64,000 nt of DNA from Hyphococcus sp. (lineage in GTDB: Bacteria > Pseudomonadota > Alphaproteobacteria > Caulobacterales > Parvularculaceae): NCBI GenBank assembly GCA_028281665.1, contig JANQJK010000028.1, positions 42,193 through 106,192 on the forward strand. The letters run 5' to 3'. The position numbers and the translations under genes were made by a program. Below are positions 50,550 to 60,586 of the stretch, one piece after another (positions within the stretch are counted from its first letter, which is position 1; each line of letters starts with the position of its first letter). Below the pieces are notes generated by a model, which was not told the DNA's origin, made no database searches, and saw nothing but the letters and a program-made list of their open reading frames with translations.

Positions 50550-53225
50550 ATGATCCCGGGCCATGATTCGCTGAACACGAAAAAGTCGATTTCCGCGGGC
50601 GGCCGCACCTATCATTATTACAGCCTGGAGGCGGCGAGTGCCGCGATCGGCGACGTCTCTCGCCTGCCGTTTTCCCTGAAAGTCCTGCTGGAGAACCTCC
50701 TGCGGTTTGAAGACGGCCGTTCAGTCACGGTAGACGATATCCGGGCTTTCTCGGCCTGGCTCGAAGCCGGGAAGTCAACGCGGGAGATCGCCTACCGTCC
50801 CGCCCGGGTGCTGATGCAGGACTTCACCGGCGTGCCGGCGGTCGTCGACCTCGCGGCGATGCGCGACGCCATGCGCGCCCTCGGCGAGGATCCGGAAAAG
50901 ATCAATCCGCTGGCGCCGGTCGATCTGGTGATCGACCACTCGGTCATGGTCGATTATTTCGGCGGTCCGGACGCGTTCGAGAAAAACGTCGCGCGCGAAT
51001 ATGAGCGCAACGGCGAGCGCTACAAATTCCTGAAATGGGGTCAGGGCGCATTCGATAATTTCCGCGTTGTGCCACCGGGCACGGGCATCTGTCACCAGGT
51101 CAATCTCGAATATCTCGCCCAGACGGTCTGGACCGCCGACCATCAAGGCGAGACCTTCGCGTACCCCGATACGCTGGTCGGGACCGACAGTCACACGACC
51201 ATGGTCAACGGTTTGTCCGTTCTCGGCTGGGGCGTCGGTGGCATCGAGGCGGAAGCGGCGATGCTTGGCCAGCCGATCTCGATGCTGATCCCGGAAGTGG
51301 TCGGCTTTAAAATGACCGGGAAGTTGCCGGAAGGGGCAACAGCAACCGACCTTGTGCTGACGGTGACTCAGATGCTTCGGCAGAAAGGCGTTGTCGGCAA
51401 GTTCGTGGAGTTCTTTGGCTCCGGCCTCGATCATCTGGCGCTCGAAGACCAGGCGACGATCGCCAACATGGCGCCGGAATATGGGGCGACCTGCGGTTTC
51501 TTCCCCATAGACGGCGAAACCCTGCGCTATCTGAAAGCGACGGGCCGCGAGGACGACCGCATCGCGCTCGTCGAAGCTTACGCAAAGGCGCAAGGAATGT
51601 GGCGGGACAAGGACACGCCGGATCCGGTCTTTACCGATACGCTCGAACTCGACCTTTCGACCGTCACGGCATCGCTCGCCGGACCGAAACGGCCCCAGGA
51701 CCGGATCGAACTGAAGAACGCGCCGCAAGGTTTCGCCAATGCTCTCGACAAGGAATACGGAAAGGCCGACGAAGCGGATAAGCGCGTTAAGGTCGAAGGC
51801 GAAGACTTCGATCTCGGCCATGGCGACGTCACCATCGCCGCGATTACGTCGTGCACAAACACATCGAATCCGGCAATCCTGATCGCGGCGGGTCTTGTGG
51901 CGCGCAACGCCCGTGCGCGCGGGCTGACGGTCAAACCGTGGGTTAAGACGTCTCTCGCGCCGGGCAGTCAGGTCGTCACGGATTATCTGGACGCTGCGGG
52001 CCTTAGCGATGATCTCGACGCGCTCGGCTTCAATCTCGTCGGCTATGGCTGCACGACCTGTATCGGCAATTCCGGCCCGCTGCCGGAGCCGATTTCAAAT
52101 GCGGTGCATGCGGGCGACCTTGCCGTGGCGTCGGTCCTGTCCGGAAACCGGAATTTTGAGGGACGTATCTCGCCGGACGTGCGCGCGAACTTCCTGGCCT
52201 CTCCGCCGCTGGTCGTCGCTTATGCGCTCGCGGGTTCCATGAACATCAACCTGACCTCGGACCCCGTCGGCAAGGACAAAGACGGAAAAGACGTCTTCCT
52301 GAAAGATATCTGGCCCTCGAACCAAGAGATCGCCGAAGTCGTTCGCGAACACGTTACGACGCAAATGTTCGCCTCGCGCTACGCCGACGTCTTCAAGGGC
52401 GACGACAAATGGCGCGCCATCGACGCCGGCGACGGGCAGACCTATCAGTGGCCGCCGTCAACTTATGTCGCCAACCCGCCCTATTTCGAAGGGATGACGA
52501 AAGAGCCGGCGCCCGTTGCGCCGATCGACGGCGCCCGCGTGCTGGCGCTGTTCGGAGACTCGATTACGACGGACCACATTTCACCGGCGGGATCGATCAA
52601 GGAAGACGGGCCGGCAGGCGAGTACCTGAAATCGCATCAGGTGCCGGTTGAGGAATTCAATTCCTTTGGATCGCGTCGCGGCAATCATGAAATCATGATG
52701 CGCGGCACATTCGCGAACATCCGCATCAAGAACCAGATGGTTCCAGGCGCCGAAGGCGGCGTCACCAAATATGCCGGGAGCAGCGACGTTATTCCGATCT
52801 ACGACGCTGCCATGAAATACAAGTCCGAAGGCACGCCGCTCGTCGTCCTTGCCGGCGAGCAATATGGAACGGGCTCGTCCCGCGACTGGGCGGCGAAAGG
52901 CACCATTCTTCTCGGCGTCCGCGCCGTCATTGCGAAAAGCTACGAGCGCATTCACCGCTCGAACCTGATCGGCATGGGCGTCTTCCCGTTGCAGTTCAAG
53001 GATGGCGAGGGTTGGGACACGCTTGGACTGACGGGCGATGAATCCATCACGATCCACAATATCGATCAGCTTGGGCCGCGCGACATGGCGAAAGTGACAG
53101 TCGCTTTCGCCAATGGCGACACAAAGGATTTCGAAGCGCTTGTCAGGATCGATACGGCGGACGAACTGGAATATGTCCGGCACGGCGGTATCCTGCACTA
53201 CGTAATCCGCAAACTCGCCGCCTGA
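50550..53225 (+). CDS. acnA: Aconitate hydratase A
   Basis: An 891-residue TCA-cycle enzyme isomerising citrate and isocitrate with a [4Fe-4S] cluster. Cluster ligands are in TSCTNTSNP (about 432-440) and [12 protein letters not shown] (about 497-508). Substrate-binding segments include [13 protein letters not shown] (about 210-222), [13 protein letters not shown] (about 705-717) and [17 protein letters not shown] (about 767-783). Length and gapless match are typical of AcnA/IRP type; the GATE domain is normal. Monocistronic; a 34-bp stem-loop sits 26 bases after the stop. Confidence 0.97.
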   Translation: MIPGHDSLNTKKSISAGGRTYHYYSLEAASAAIGDVSRLPFSLKVLLENLLRFEDGRSVTVDDIRAFSAWLEAGKSTREIAYRPARVLMQDFTGVPAVVDLAAMRDAMRALGEDPEKINPLAPVDLVIDHSVMVDYFGGPDAFEKNVAREYERNGERYKFLKWGQGAFDNFRVVPPGTGICHQVNLEYLAQTVWTADHQGETFAYPDTLVGTDSHTTMVNGLSVLGWGVGGIEAEAAMLGQPISMLIPEVVGFKMTGKLPEGATATDLVLTVTQMLRQKGVVGKFVEFFGSGLDHLALEDQATIANMAPEYGATCGFFPIDGETLRYLKATGREDDRIALVEAYAKAQGMWRDKDTPDPVFTDTLELDLSTVTASLAGPKRPQDRIELKNAPQGFANALDKEYGKADEADKRVKVEGEDFDLGHGDVTIAAITSCTNTSNPAILIAAGLVARNARARGLTVKPWVKTSLAPGSQVVTDYLDAAGLSDDLDALGFNLVGYGCTTCIGNSGPLPEPISNAVHAGDLAVASVLSGNRNFEGRISPDVRANFLASPPLVVAYALAGSMNINLTSDPVGKDKDGKDVFLKDIWPSNQEIAEVVREHVTTQMFASRYADVFKGDDKWRAIDAGDGQTYQWPPSTYVANPPYFEGMTKEPAPVAPIDGARVLALFGDSITTDHISPAGSIKEDGPAGEYLKSHQVPVEEFNSFGSRRGNHEIMMRGTFANIRIKNQMVPGAEGGVTKYAGSSDVIPIYDAAMKYKSEGTPLVVLAGEQYGTGSSRDWAAKGTILLGVRAVIAKSYERIHRSNLIGMGVFPLQFKDGEGWDTLGLTGDESITIHNIDQLGPRDMAKVTVAFANGDTKDFEALVRIDTADELEYVRHGGILHYVIRKLAA

Positions 53226-53251
53226 TTGCCGACGACAAAGTGTTTAACAAT

Positions 53252-53285
53252 CTAAGATTGCAATACTCAAGTATTGCAATCTTAG
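53252..53285. repeat. 34-bp perfect AT-rich stem-loop after acnA
   Basis: Arms CTAAGATTGCAATAC (53252-53266) and its exact reverse complement (53271-53285) around TCAA. It is AT-rich and lacks a T tract, so it is either a poor terminator for acnA or an operator or stabilising hairpin ahead of the outer-membrane protein gene. Confidence 0.7.
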
Positions 53286-53326
53286 TGGCGTAGCACAGTC
53301 TAACATTCATCGCTAAGCTTCTTCCC

Positions 53327-54184
53327 ATGATTGTTGGGGGGAGCAATGGCGCGGTGGTCGCGGGCGGACGAGTATTTGCGCGGACACGCGGACCATTTGC
53401 ACTGCTCGCCGCCGCCATGGCGGCTTCAACTTTCAGCCAACAGGCTTATGCGTCGGCATGGTCGCGCGACGATGGCGAGCTTATGATCATCAGCCGCGCG
53501 GACTACTTCAAATCCGACCTGATGAATGTCAGCGTCGGCGGAACGGAAGTAGAGAGTAAATTCGAGCGCATCGAATCGAACAATTACTTCGAGTACGGCG
53601 TTACGAGTGGGCTGACTGTCGGCGGAAAAGTTTTCTACGGAACAAGCTGGCTGACCCGCGGCTCGAACGTTGAAACGGCGAGCGGCTTTACCGAATTCGA
53701 AGCCTTTGTGCAGCAGCAGGTATTTCGCAATGAACGCCACGCCGGCGCCGTTAAGGTAGCGGCCGGCGCCCCATCGGGATTTGAGTCCGGCGCGCGCGCC
53801 GGGCTGGAAAGCGAAGGCGCCGATCTTGAATTCTCCCTGCTTTATGGCCGAAGCCTGACATTCGAACCCGTAAAAACATTCGCCGCGGCCGAGGTCGGGT
53901 TTCGCAAACGGTTCGGAGAATCCGCCGACCGGATGCGATTTCTCACCACAATCGGCCTGGCGCCGAACGATCGGTGGGACCTGCTCTTCGATACATATTC
54001 CGTGAAATCCTTGCGAAATGAGGGAACCGGCGGCGCGGACTTTGATGTTATCAAAATCCAGCCCTCTGTCGTCTGGCGCGCTACCCGCCGTTTCTCCTTT
54101 CAGGTCGGCCTTTCTGAAGAAATTGCAGGCCGCAACCTCGCTCTTGGCACGACTTACTTTGTCGGCCTGAGGTCGCGCTTCTAG
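53327..54184 (+). CDS. Probable outer-membrane beta-barrel protein paired with a glycosyltransferase
   Basis: A 285-residue exported protein. A signal sequence runs to about residue 43 (FALLAAAMAASTFSQQAYAS). The mature part is made of alternating polar/hydrophobic strands (LEFSLLYGRSL, VGFRKRFGE, WDLLFDTYSVKSL, FSFQVGLSEEI) and ends with a Phe (FVGLRSRF), the standard outer-membrane barrel terminus. The stop directly abuts the glycosyltransferase start, so the two are one operon. This fits an outer-membrane exit or anchor for a glycan, but no family match can be stated. Confidence 0.75.
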   Translation: MIVGGSNGAVVAGGRVFARTRGPFALLAAAMAASTFSQQAYASAWSRDDGELMIISRADYFKSDLMNVSVGGTEVESKFERIESNNYFEYGVTSGLTVGGKVFYGTSWLTRGSNVETASGFTEFEAFVQQQVFRNERHAGAVKVAAGAPSGFESGARAGLESEGADLEFSLLYGRSLTFEPVKTFAAAEVGFRKRFGESADRMRFLTTIGLAPNDRWDLLFDTYSVKSLRNEGTGGADFDVIKIQPSVVWRATRRFSFQVGLSEEIAGRNLALGTTYFVGLRSRF

Positions 54185-55681
54185 ATGTTCGACGCCTTGC
54201 CGAGACCACGGGACGACGGCGGCGCGCTTCATGGATTTACCGATGCAGAGTGCGATCACGCTGCCAACCATCTAAAGCGCCAGACCCCGGAACACTCCGC
54301 CGCCGGCGTGTTGTCGGCGCCCCAACGCATCATCCTCATTGTCGGCGCCACATGCATTGCCGCCGCAGTTTTTATGGCGCCCATAACAACGTTCATTGCC
54401 TTGAACGCTTTTTTTGCGACCTACTTTATCGTCGCCGTCATTTACCGCGTGTTCCTGATGATATTGGGTCGAGGAGCGAAAATCACGGAACGATCCTTTC
54501 AAAAGCAGGGCAATGCCGACGCACTGCCGACGATTACGATACTGGCGCCGCTTTATCGCGACGCGGAGGCTCTTTCCGGGCTGGCGCATGCGATCGATGC
54601 TCTCGACTACCCCCCTGAAAAGAAGGACGTGAAGCTTCTCCTGGAAGAGGACGACGACGCCACCATCGCCGAAGCGCGCCGGCTTAACCTGTATGATCAC
54701 TATGACGTCATTGTCGTACCCGACACTGGCCCGCGGACGAAACCGAAGGCGTGCAATTTCGGACTGTTGCGGGCGCGGGGCGAGCTGATCGTCATCTACG
54801 ACGCGGAAGATCAACCGGAAACGGATCAACTGGTCAAAGCCGCGGGGGCGTTTGCAACAGGCGACGCAAAGCTTGCCTGCATGCAGGCGCGCCTCAACTA
54901 CTATAACGCCGACGAGAACTGGCTGACGCGCCTGTTCACCCTTGAATACACCCTTTGGTTTGACTGGCTGTTGCCCGCGCTGCAAAAACTGAAAGCGCCA
55001 ATCCCGCTTGGCGGCACATCGAACTTCTTCAAAACGGACATCTTGCGCGCCGTCGGCGGATGGGACCCGTTTAACGTCACCGAAGACGCGGATCTCGGAC
55101 TGCGCCTTGCAAGGCTCGGATATCGGGTGGAGATGTTGAACTCGACAACGTTCGAAGAGGCGAATTGCAGGCTGGGAAACTGGATCCGGCAACGTTCGCG
55201 CTGGATAAAGGGACATCTGCAAACCTGGCTGGTGCATATGCGCCAACCGGGCGCATTCGTTGATATGAATGGCTGGCATGGACTCTTTTCGATACAGTTT
55301 TTCCTCGCCGGAAACGTCGCCGGCGCGTTGCTGAATCCTGTCCTTTGGGGCGCATTTTTCTACCTGAACACTCTCGGCCTTTCGACGCTTGAAACAGCGA
55401 TGCCGAAAATGCTGCACCAGTTGACCCTGACAGCGCTGATCGCCGGCAATGTCTGTTTCATCCTGTGCGCCGTCATCGCGCCGCTGAAGCGCGGCTGGCG
55501 CCATCTTTGTCTGTTTGGCCTGACGGCGCCGGCATACTGGCTGCTGACCTCCATCGCCGCATATAAAGCGCTCTGGCAGATCGTCTTCCGTCCTTATTAC
55601 TGGGAGAAGACCGACCACATGATCAGCGCGATGGCGGCGCGGCGGCGTTTGCCACGGGCAACGAGCGCGCCGGCGCAATAA
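54185..55681 (+). CDS. Membrane family 2 glycosyltransferase (cellulose-synthase-like)
   Basis: A 498-residue processive-type GT2. Two N-terminal spans (about 48-66, 70-92), the GT2 domain with ITILAPLYRDAEALSG (about 117), DDDAT, YDAEDQPETDQL (about 198-209, DxD equivalent), TEDADLGLR (about 297) and QRSRWIKGHLQTW (QxxRW, about 336-348), then about four spans. Such enzymes polymerise sugars while threading the chain across the inner membrane. With its neighbour it probably makes and exports an exopolysaccharide. No PilZ domain is attached. Confidence 0.92.
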   Translation: MFDALPRPRDDGGALHGFTDAECDHAANHLKRQTPEHSAAGVLSAPQRIILIVGATCIAAAVFMAPITTFIALNAFFATYFIVAVIYRVFLMILGRGAKITERSFQKQGNADALPTITILAPLYRDAEALSGLAHAIDALDYPPEKKDVKLLLEEDDDATIAEARRLNLYDHYDVIVVPDTGPRTKPKACNFGLLRARGELIVIYDAEDQPETDQLVKAAGAFATGDAKLACMQARLNYYNADENWLTRLFTLEYTLWFDWLLPALQKLKAPIPLGGTSNFFKTDILRAVGGWDPFNVTEDADLGLRLARLGYRVEMLNSTTFEEANCRLGNWIRQRSRWIKGHLQTWLVHMRQPGAFVDMNGWHGLFSIQFFLAGNVAGALLNPVLWGAFFYLNTLGLSTLETAMPKMLHQLTLTALIAGNVCFILCAVIAPLKRGWRHLCLFGLTAPAYWLLTSIAAYKALWQIVFRPYYWEKTDHMISAMAARRRLPRATSAPAQ

Positions 55682-55743
55682 TGTTGCATCCGGCGGCGGG
55701 CATCTTGTATGCCCGGTAGCGCTTTGGTTGGAACGTCTGCCCG

Positions 55744-56586
55744 ATGAGTACATTAGCCGGCCGGCCCTATCGCCTGATGAACGGGCTCGGCAACAATTTC
55801 GTTATCTTCGATCTTCGCGGATCGCCGGCGCGGCTCAGCGAAGCCGATGCCGCGCGCGTGGCCGATCCGTCGACGGGCCCGGGCTGCGACCAGGTGATTA
55901 CCATCGAGGAGCGAGACGGTCTCTTCATGGGCGTCTGGAACGCCGATGGCGGCGAAGTCGAGGCTTGCGGCAATGCGGCGCGCTGCGTCGCCCGGCTGTT
56001 GATGGACGAACTGGATCGCGACGATATCGAGTTCTCGACCGCCTCCGAGGCCCTGAAGGCGTGGCGCGTCGGCGATGCGCGCGTTGCGGTAGACATGGGC
56101 GAGCCTAAGTTTCACTGGCGCGATATTCCCCTTGCGGAGCAAATGGACGATACGCGGTATATCGACGTCAAGCTGGGTCCGATCGACAATCCCGTACTGT
56201 GGGGGCCGTCCGCCGTGAATGTCGGCAATCCTCATTGCGTCTTCTTCGTGCCGGACGCGGAAGCGCAGGCGATTGAGCGCTTCGGCCCGCTTGTCGAAAA
56301 CCACCCCTTGTTTCCCGAGAGAGCAAATGTATCGGTCGCGGAAGTCAAAAGTCGCCACGCCATCCGGCTCCGTGTTTGGGAGCGCGGCGTCGGCATCACG
56401 CAGGCCTGCGGCACCGCCGCCTGCGCGGCGCTCGTATGCGCGCATCGACGCCGCCTCACCGACCGCAAGGCAACCGTCACGCTCGATGGCGGCGATCTCG
56501 CGGTTGAATGGCGCGACGACAATCGCATCATCATGACGGGGCCGGTCGGGTTTGACGGCGAAGGCGTTCTGCCGGACGACTTCTGA
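55744..56586 (+). CDS. dapF: Diaminopimelate epimerase
   Basis: A 280-residue DapF converting LL- to meso-diaminopimelate for lysine and peptidoglycan. The two catalytic Cys lie in EACGNAARC (about 74-82) and QACGTAACAAL (about 219-229). Substrate loops NGLGNNFVIFD (about 13-23), ADGGE and VNVGNPHCVFF are present. ATG 55744 (MSTLAGRPYR) chosen. The tdk gene begins three bases after its stop, forming an operon. Confidence 0.96.
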   Translation: MSTLAGRPYRLMNGLGNNFVIFDLRGSPARLSEADAARVADPSTGPGCDQVITIEERDGLFMGVWNADGGEVEACGNAARCVARLLMDELDRDDIEFSTASEALKAWRVGDARVAVDMGEPKFHWRDIPLAEQMDDTRYIDVKLGPIDNPVLWGPSAVNVGNPHCVFFVPDAEAQAIERFGPLVENHPLFPERANVSVAEVKSRHAIRLRVWERGVGITQACGTAACAALVCAHRRRLTDRKATVTLDGGDLAVEWRDDNRIIMTGPVGFDGEGVLPDDF

Positions 56587-56589
56587 TCG

Positions 56590-57168
56590 ATGGCGAAACT
56601 CTACTTCCAATATGCGGCCATGAACGCCGGCAAGTCGACGACGCTGTTGCAGGCGAGCTTTAACTATCGCGAACGGGGCATGGAAACGGCGCTCTTTACC
56701 GCCGCCATCGACACGCGGCGCGCAAAAGGCGCCATCGCATCGCGTATCGGCCTTACGGCGGACGCCCATATATTTGCAGACGATACTGACCTCTTTCTTG
56801 CGATAAAAAACATTCTGGAACGTCAGAATGTCGATTGCGTGCTGGTCGATGAAGCGCAGTTTCTTTCTGTCGAGCAGGTCGCAGGTCTTGCGCGCGTTGT
56901 CGACGAGCTTGACCTGCCGGTTATGTGCTTCGGTCTTCGCACCGACTTCCGCGGCGCGCTGTTTCCGGGAAGCGCACAGCTTCTCGCCATCGCGGACGAC
57001 ATTCGCGAGCTGAAAACCATCTGCCATTGCGGTCGCAAGGCAACCATGAATCTGCGCATCGACGGCGACGGCAACGCGATCAGGGAGGGCGATCAGATCG
57101 AAGTCGGCGGCAACGAACGATACATCGCGCTCTGCCGAAAGCACTTTTACGAGAAGTTCAGGAAATAA
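56590..57168 (+). CDS. tdk: Thymidine kinase
   Basis: A 192-residue type II thymidine kinase salvaging thymidine to dTMP. P-loop [10 protein letters not shown] at about 10-19, LVDEAQFL (about 85-92, with the catalytic Glu) and the zinc-lasso Cys pairs in TICHCGRKA (about 142) and ALCRKHF (about 182). It is three bases after dapF. Complete and of normal length. Confidence 0.95.
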   Translation: MAKLYFQYAAMNAGKSTTLLQASFNYRERGMETALFTAAIDTRRAKGAIASRIGLTADAHIFADDTDLFLAIKNILERQNVDCVLVDEAQFLSVEQVAGLARVVDELDLPVMCFGLRTDFRGALFPGSAQLLAIADDIRELKTICHCGRKATMNLRIDGDGNAIREGDQIEVGGNERYIALCRKHFYEKFRK

Positions 57169-57181
57169 TCTTTTTGCTGAC

Positions 57182-59989
57182 TTATCCGTAAGCGCGATAG
57201 TGATTTGCAATCGCCGCGCCGATACGGGTCAGGACCGTATCGATCTCCAGCAGCGGTTTTATGATCTCCTTGTGAATCTCGGGATAGGCGCCGCCATGGG
57301 CCTCGCCCTTGTCGACATCTTCCTTGAGGCCGGCGAGCGCGGCCCCGGCGGGACTGTCTTTCGGAAAGATTTTTTCGATGATCGCGGCCGCCTCTTTCAG
57401 CCGGACCTCCAGCGCCAGCTCGATAATATCGTTTCGGTTGACGTCATGGCGACGCGAAAACGCCGGCGCGCGCGCCGCCAGCGCCGCCGCCCGCGCGATC
57501 AAAGCCTGACGCATGGCGTGGAGGACGCCGAGATCGGCGTCGATCCCGGCGCCGTTAACGCCGCGATCCGTCTCTTTCATTTCATCGCGCACGGCGTCAT
57601 AGGCGCGCAGATCCCGTGCAAGAAAATCCGCAAGGCCGGACAGGGAGCGCGAGATGTTCTCCTGCTGGAGAACCTGCAAGACGGATTCATAATGCTCCGC
57701 GCGTTCGGACCGGCGCGCCATGCCGGCGAGCGACGACCAGTATGCGGGCGAGAACAGTCCGGCGTAGGCCCGGAGGATCGAAACGCTGGTCAGGTCTCGC
57801 GCCCGGCCGGTCATCTTCAATATGCCTTGCATGCGCGGCGAGCCCGCGGCGTGCTCAATAAAGCGATCGAGTTCGCGGCCGCTCGCGGCGCCGACGCCGC
57901 CGGCGACATTCACCGGCAGGGCAAGCTGCTGTAAAATCGCATTGTGGGGGATGGCGCGGATCGAACGGATTTCCGGGGGCCCGGCGCCGCGGGTCGCCCG
58001 CTTCACTTCCCGCGAGCCGGTTTTGTAAAGGAGGTTCTGCGCGAAGGAAAAAATGACGTCGCGATAGTCGTCGCGACCATAAAGCGCTTCCTGCCAGGAC
58101 TTCAGCGCCCGGTAGACATCCCACGAATAGTTGATGTCGTCGTAATAGCGGTCCGAAAAATCGGGCGGCGGCGGCTCCACCGCCAGCGACCAGAGAGACG
58201 TCACGGCGCCGCGGGCAAGATCAAGCGTCTGAAAATGAACGTAGCCCTCGCCGCCCTGAAAACTGAACTCCGCGGCGAGGTTGATCCCCTCGCGCCGAAA
58301 GCGACTGCGCACCCAGGGCGTCGACAGATGCGCCATGCGCTCTCGATATCCGCCCGGAAAGGCGCCCCGACCCATGGATTCCCCGTGGGTGTTAAAGATC
58401 AACGCCTCAACGTCCGGCAGGCGCGCCTTGCCCAGCGCGCGGGCAAAAAGCACCTGCAACCGCTCGGCGCCCAGCGAAGCGGGCGCCTGGCCCATGAACC
58501 GTCCGGAATCGGAGTACCCGATCTGGATCGACATGCGCCCGCGTTTCTTGACGTAGGCCTGGTATTCGGGCTCTGCGAGAAGGCGCTCGATGAAGCGGCC
58601 GCCACGCTCCAGCGCCTGCGGCGTTTCGAACAATGGCGAGATGTCGAGCTTTTCTTCAACGCCGTATAACCGCGCGAGATAAATGGCGCCCATCACGGTC
58701 GCCGGCGCTTCGCACTCTGCAATCAGAAAACGCAGCGGCGTATCTGAGTCGATGTGTTTCAGAATTTGCGCGCACAGCATGAACTGCCGGCGCGCCGTCA
58801 TCTGTTCGAGAAACACCGACCCGAAGTTCACCGCCCGCGCCGCCGTCGCCTGGGCCTTGGTCGATGCGATATCGAGGGCCGACCGGCCCTGAAAGTCCTT
58901 GTCCGGATCAAGGCCGAGATCGGACCGGAGCGCCGAGCGGACCTGTGCGGCGTTGACGCGCAGATGAATGCGGGCGACGCCCAGGCCGAACGCCGTCATT
59001 TCCGAGCGCAACAGCGACAATCGCAGCGCCGTCTCGTCGTCGGTCTCGGCGGCAATCGCCGCATTGATCGTCTCGATAGCCGGGCCAAGGGTGGTGAGGC
59101 GCCCTTCGCGATCGTCGGTCAGCGCATTCGCCGCGGCGACCACCACGTCCGGATCGGCGAGGTTGCCTTTAAACAATGACGCATGACGGCGCGTCGCCTC
59201 CGCGGCGCCGGCAAGCTGGCCGCGCAGGCCGGCGATGGGCCCATCCTTCGAAACGCCAATGGCGTCGATCAGTTCGACATATCGATCAAGCTGTATGGCC
59301 TTTTCGTCAAGACGAATAGCGACCGTCTTTCCCCACTGAATATCGGTCCGGCCGTCAAGATCGTATCCGACCCAGCTGGCGATGCTGACGGGCGCCGGGG
59401 CAATCTCGCGCCAGCGGTCGGGAAAGCGCTTCCTCGCAAGCTCCAGAATACGCCGGTTGAGGTCCGCCGCCGCTTCCCGGGCGAAGGCGATTGCTTTCAA
59501 CACTTCGTCATGTTCGTCATCAAGAGAGATGGACGCCGGCGCCCCGGGCTGGGTTTCTGCAACGCGGGCGCGCCAGCTCTTTTTCTCCGTAGACGGATAC
59601 TCCGCAATCAGCGCCCGGCGCTCAGGCGTCAGCGCGAATGTGGGATGGGCGGTAAAAACGACGCCGACCGGCGTTTTCTCAACGCGCGCGCGAAACGCAT
59701 CGAAGTCGAGATCGCTAAGCACCGCAAAAGCCGCGTCGTCAGCGGCCGCGTCCACACGGTTTGCGTGGAATGCATCCGCACGCGCCTCAAAGCTGTCGCG
59801 CTCAAATTCATCGACCGCCGCGGCGAAGGCGGAAACATCCGCCCCTTCGTCCTCAAGGGCGAGGAACAATCGGGAGGCCAGGGACCGCACAGGATTGACC
59901 AGCGGATCGGCGGACGCTTCGGCGCCGGCGTCGAGGAATGCCGCGCGCAGATCGCCGGCGGTTGTTTTAGCGCTGTGAGGATTTTTCAT
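57182..59989 (-). CDS. ppc: Phosphoenolpyruvate carboxylase, divergent active-site loops
   Basis: A 935-residue PEPC-family protein, expected to add bicarbonate to phosphoenolpyruvate to make oxaloacetate. The family His motif is TAHPTF (canonical TAHPTE) near residue 116. Two catalytic loops are altered: the usual GYSDSNKDxG reads GYSDSGRFMG, and the GRGGTVGRGGGP loop appears as THGESMGRGAFPGG. The overall length and C-terminal SIRAIPHNAILQQLALP segment are kept. This looks like a distinct alphaproteobacterial subfamily rather than a decayed gene; whether it keeps carboxylase activity is unproven. It is transcribed alone, convergent with tdk. Confidence 0.85.
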   Translation of the reverse strand: MKNPHSAKTTAGDLRAAFLDAGAEASADPLVNPVRSLASRLFLALEDEGADVSAFAAAVDEFERDSFEARADAFHANRVDAAADDAAFAVLSDLDFDAFRARVEKTPVGVVFTAHPTFALTPERRALIAEYPSTEKKSWRARVAETQPGAPASISLDDEHDEVLKAIAFAREAAADLNRRILELARKRFPDRWREIAPAPVSIASWVGYDLDGRTDIQWGKTVAIRLDEKAIQLDRYVELIDAIGVSKDGPIAGLRGQLAGAAEATRRHASLFKGNLADPDVVVAAANALTDDREGRLTTLGPAIETINAAIAAETDDETALRLSLLRSEMTAFGLGVARIHLRVNAAQVRSALRSDLGLDPDKDFQGRSALDIASTKAQATAARAVNFGSVFLEQMTARRQFMLCAQILKHIDSDTPLRFLIAECEAPATVMGAIYLARLYGVEEKLDISPLFETPQALERGGRFIERLLAEPEYQAYVKKRGRMSIQIGYSDSGRFMGQAPASLGAERLQVLFARALGKARLPDVEALIFNTHGESMGRGAFPGGYRERMAHLSTPWVRSRFRREGINLAAEFSFQGGEGYVHFQTLDLARGAVTSLWSLAVEPPPPDFSDRYYDDINYSWDVYRALKSWQEALYGRDDYRDVIFSFAQNLLYKTGSREVKRATRGAGPPEIRSIRAIPHNAILQQLALPVNVAGGVGAASGRELDRFIEHAAGSPRMQGILKMTGRARDLTSVSILRAYAGLFSPAYWSSLAGMARRSERAEHYESVLQVLQQENISRSLSGLADFLARDLRAYDAVRDEMKETDRGVNGAGIDADLGVLHAMRQALIARAAALAARAPAFSRRHDVNRNDIIELALEVRLKEAAAIIEKIFPKDSPAGAALAGLKEDVDKGEAHGGAYPEIHKEIIKPLLEIDTVLTRIGAAIANHYRAYG

Positions 59990-60320
59990 GGAGCAGTCAT
60001 TTTATGTTGCGCCGCACAATACACAACATCGTGCTGGAAAGCCAGCGTCATAGGGTATTTCGCAACTGAATACATGGGCTTAGCGGGCGGGATCGACGAA
60101 TGACGGCGCGGCTGTCCTGCGGGAGCGCAGCCCGCCGTCGCAAGGCGTCGGCATGCGCAAATGCACCGTCCTTGGGTGTCGGATTGGCGAGAAAAGTTCA
60201 TCACCGCCATTATAGGCGAGGACCGAAAGACGTTGATACGTATCTACCAAATGCGGGTTTTATGCAGATTTTCCCGCTATACGGGCAAAGATTCGCTCTT
60301 ACAACCGAATTTCGGCGCGT
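59990..60320. other. Intergenic region upstream of ppc
   Basis: 331 bases between the ppc start and the DUF3297 stop. Open frames here run antisense or out of frame and read as shadows. The ppc promoter should lie here. No RNA gene or strong hairpin was recognised. Confidence 0.5.
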
Positions 60321-60569
60321 TTACGCGCCTTCCCTGTCCTTCACCCAGACCTCGACCGGCCCTTTGAGGAGGATCGTCAGCGGGTCGCCCTTGCGATCCA
60401 CCGCCTTGCCCGCCGCAACGCGGATCCACCCCTCGGACACGCAGTACTCCTCGACATTGGTTTTTTCCTCGCCGCGAAACCGCACGCCGATTTCACGTTC
60501 GAGAAGCTCCTCATCGTAAAACGGACTCTTCGGGTTCACGCTGAGACGGTCGGGAAGCTGATCGGTCAT
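60321..60569 (-). CDS. DUF3297 family protein
   Basis: An 82-residue conserved protein of unknown function: MTDQLPDRLSVNPKSPFYDE then LEREIGVRFRGEEKTNVEEYCVSEGWIRVAAGKAVDRKG, typical DUF3297. Very conserved in alphaproteobacteria, no known activity. It shares the strand of the carotenoid oxygenase gene upstream (17 bases between), so probably the second gene of that transcript. Confidence 0.9.
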   Translation of the reverse strand: MTDQLPDRLSVNPKSPFYDEELLEREIGVRFRGEEKTNVEEYCVSEGWIRVAAGKAVDRKGDPLTILLKGPVEVWVKDREGA

Positions 60570-60586
60570 GTTTTTAAAACCTTCGG

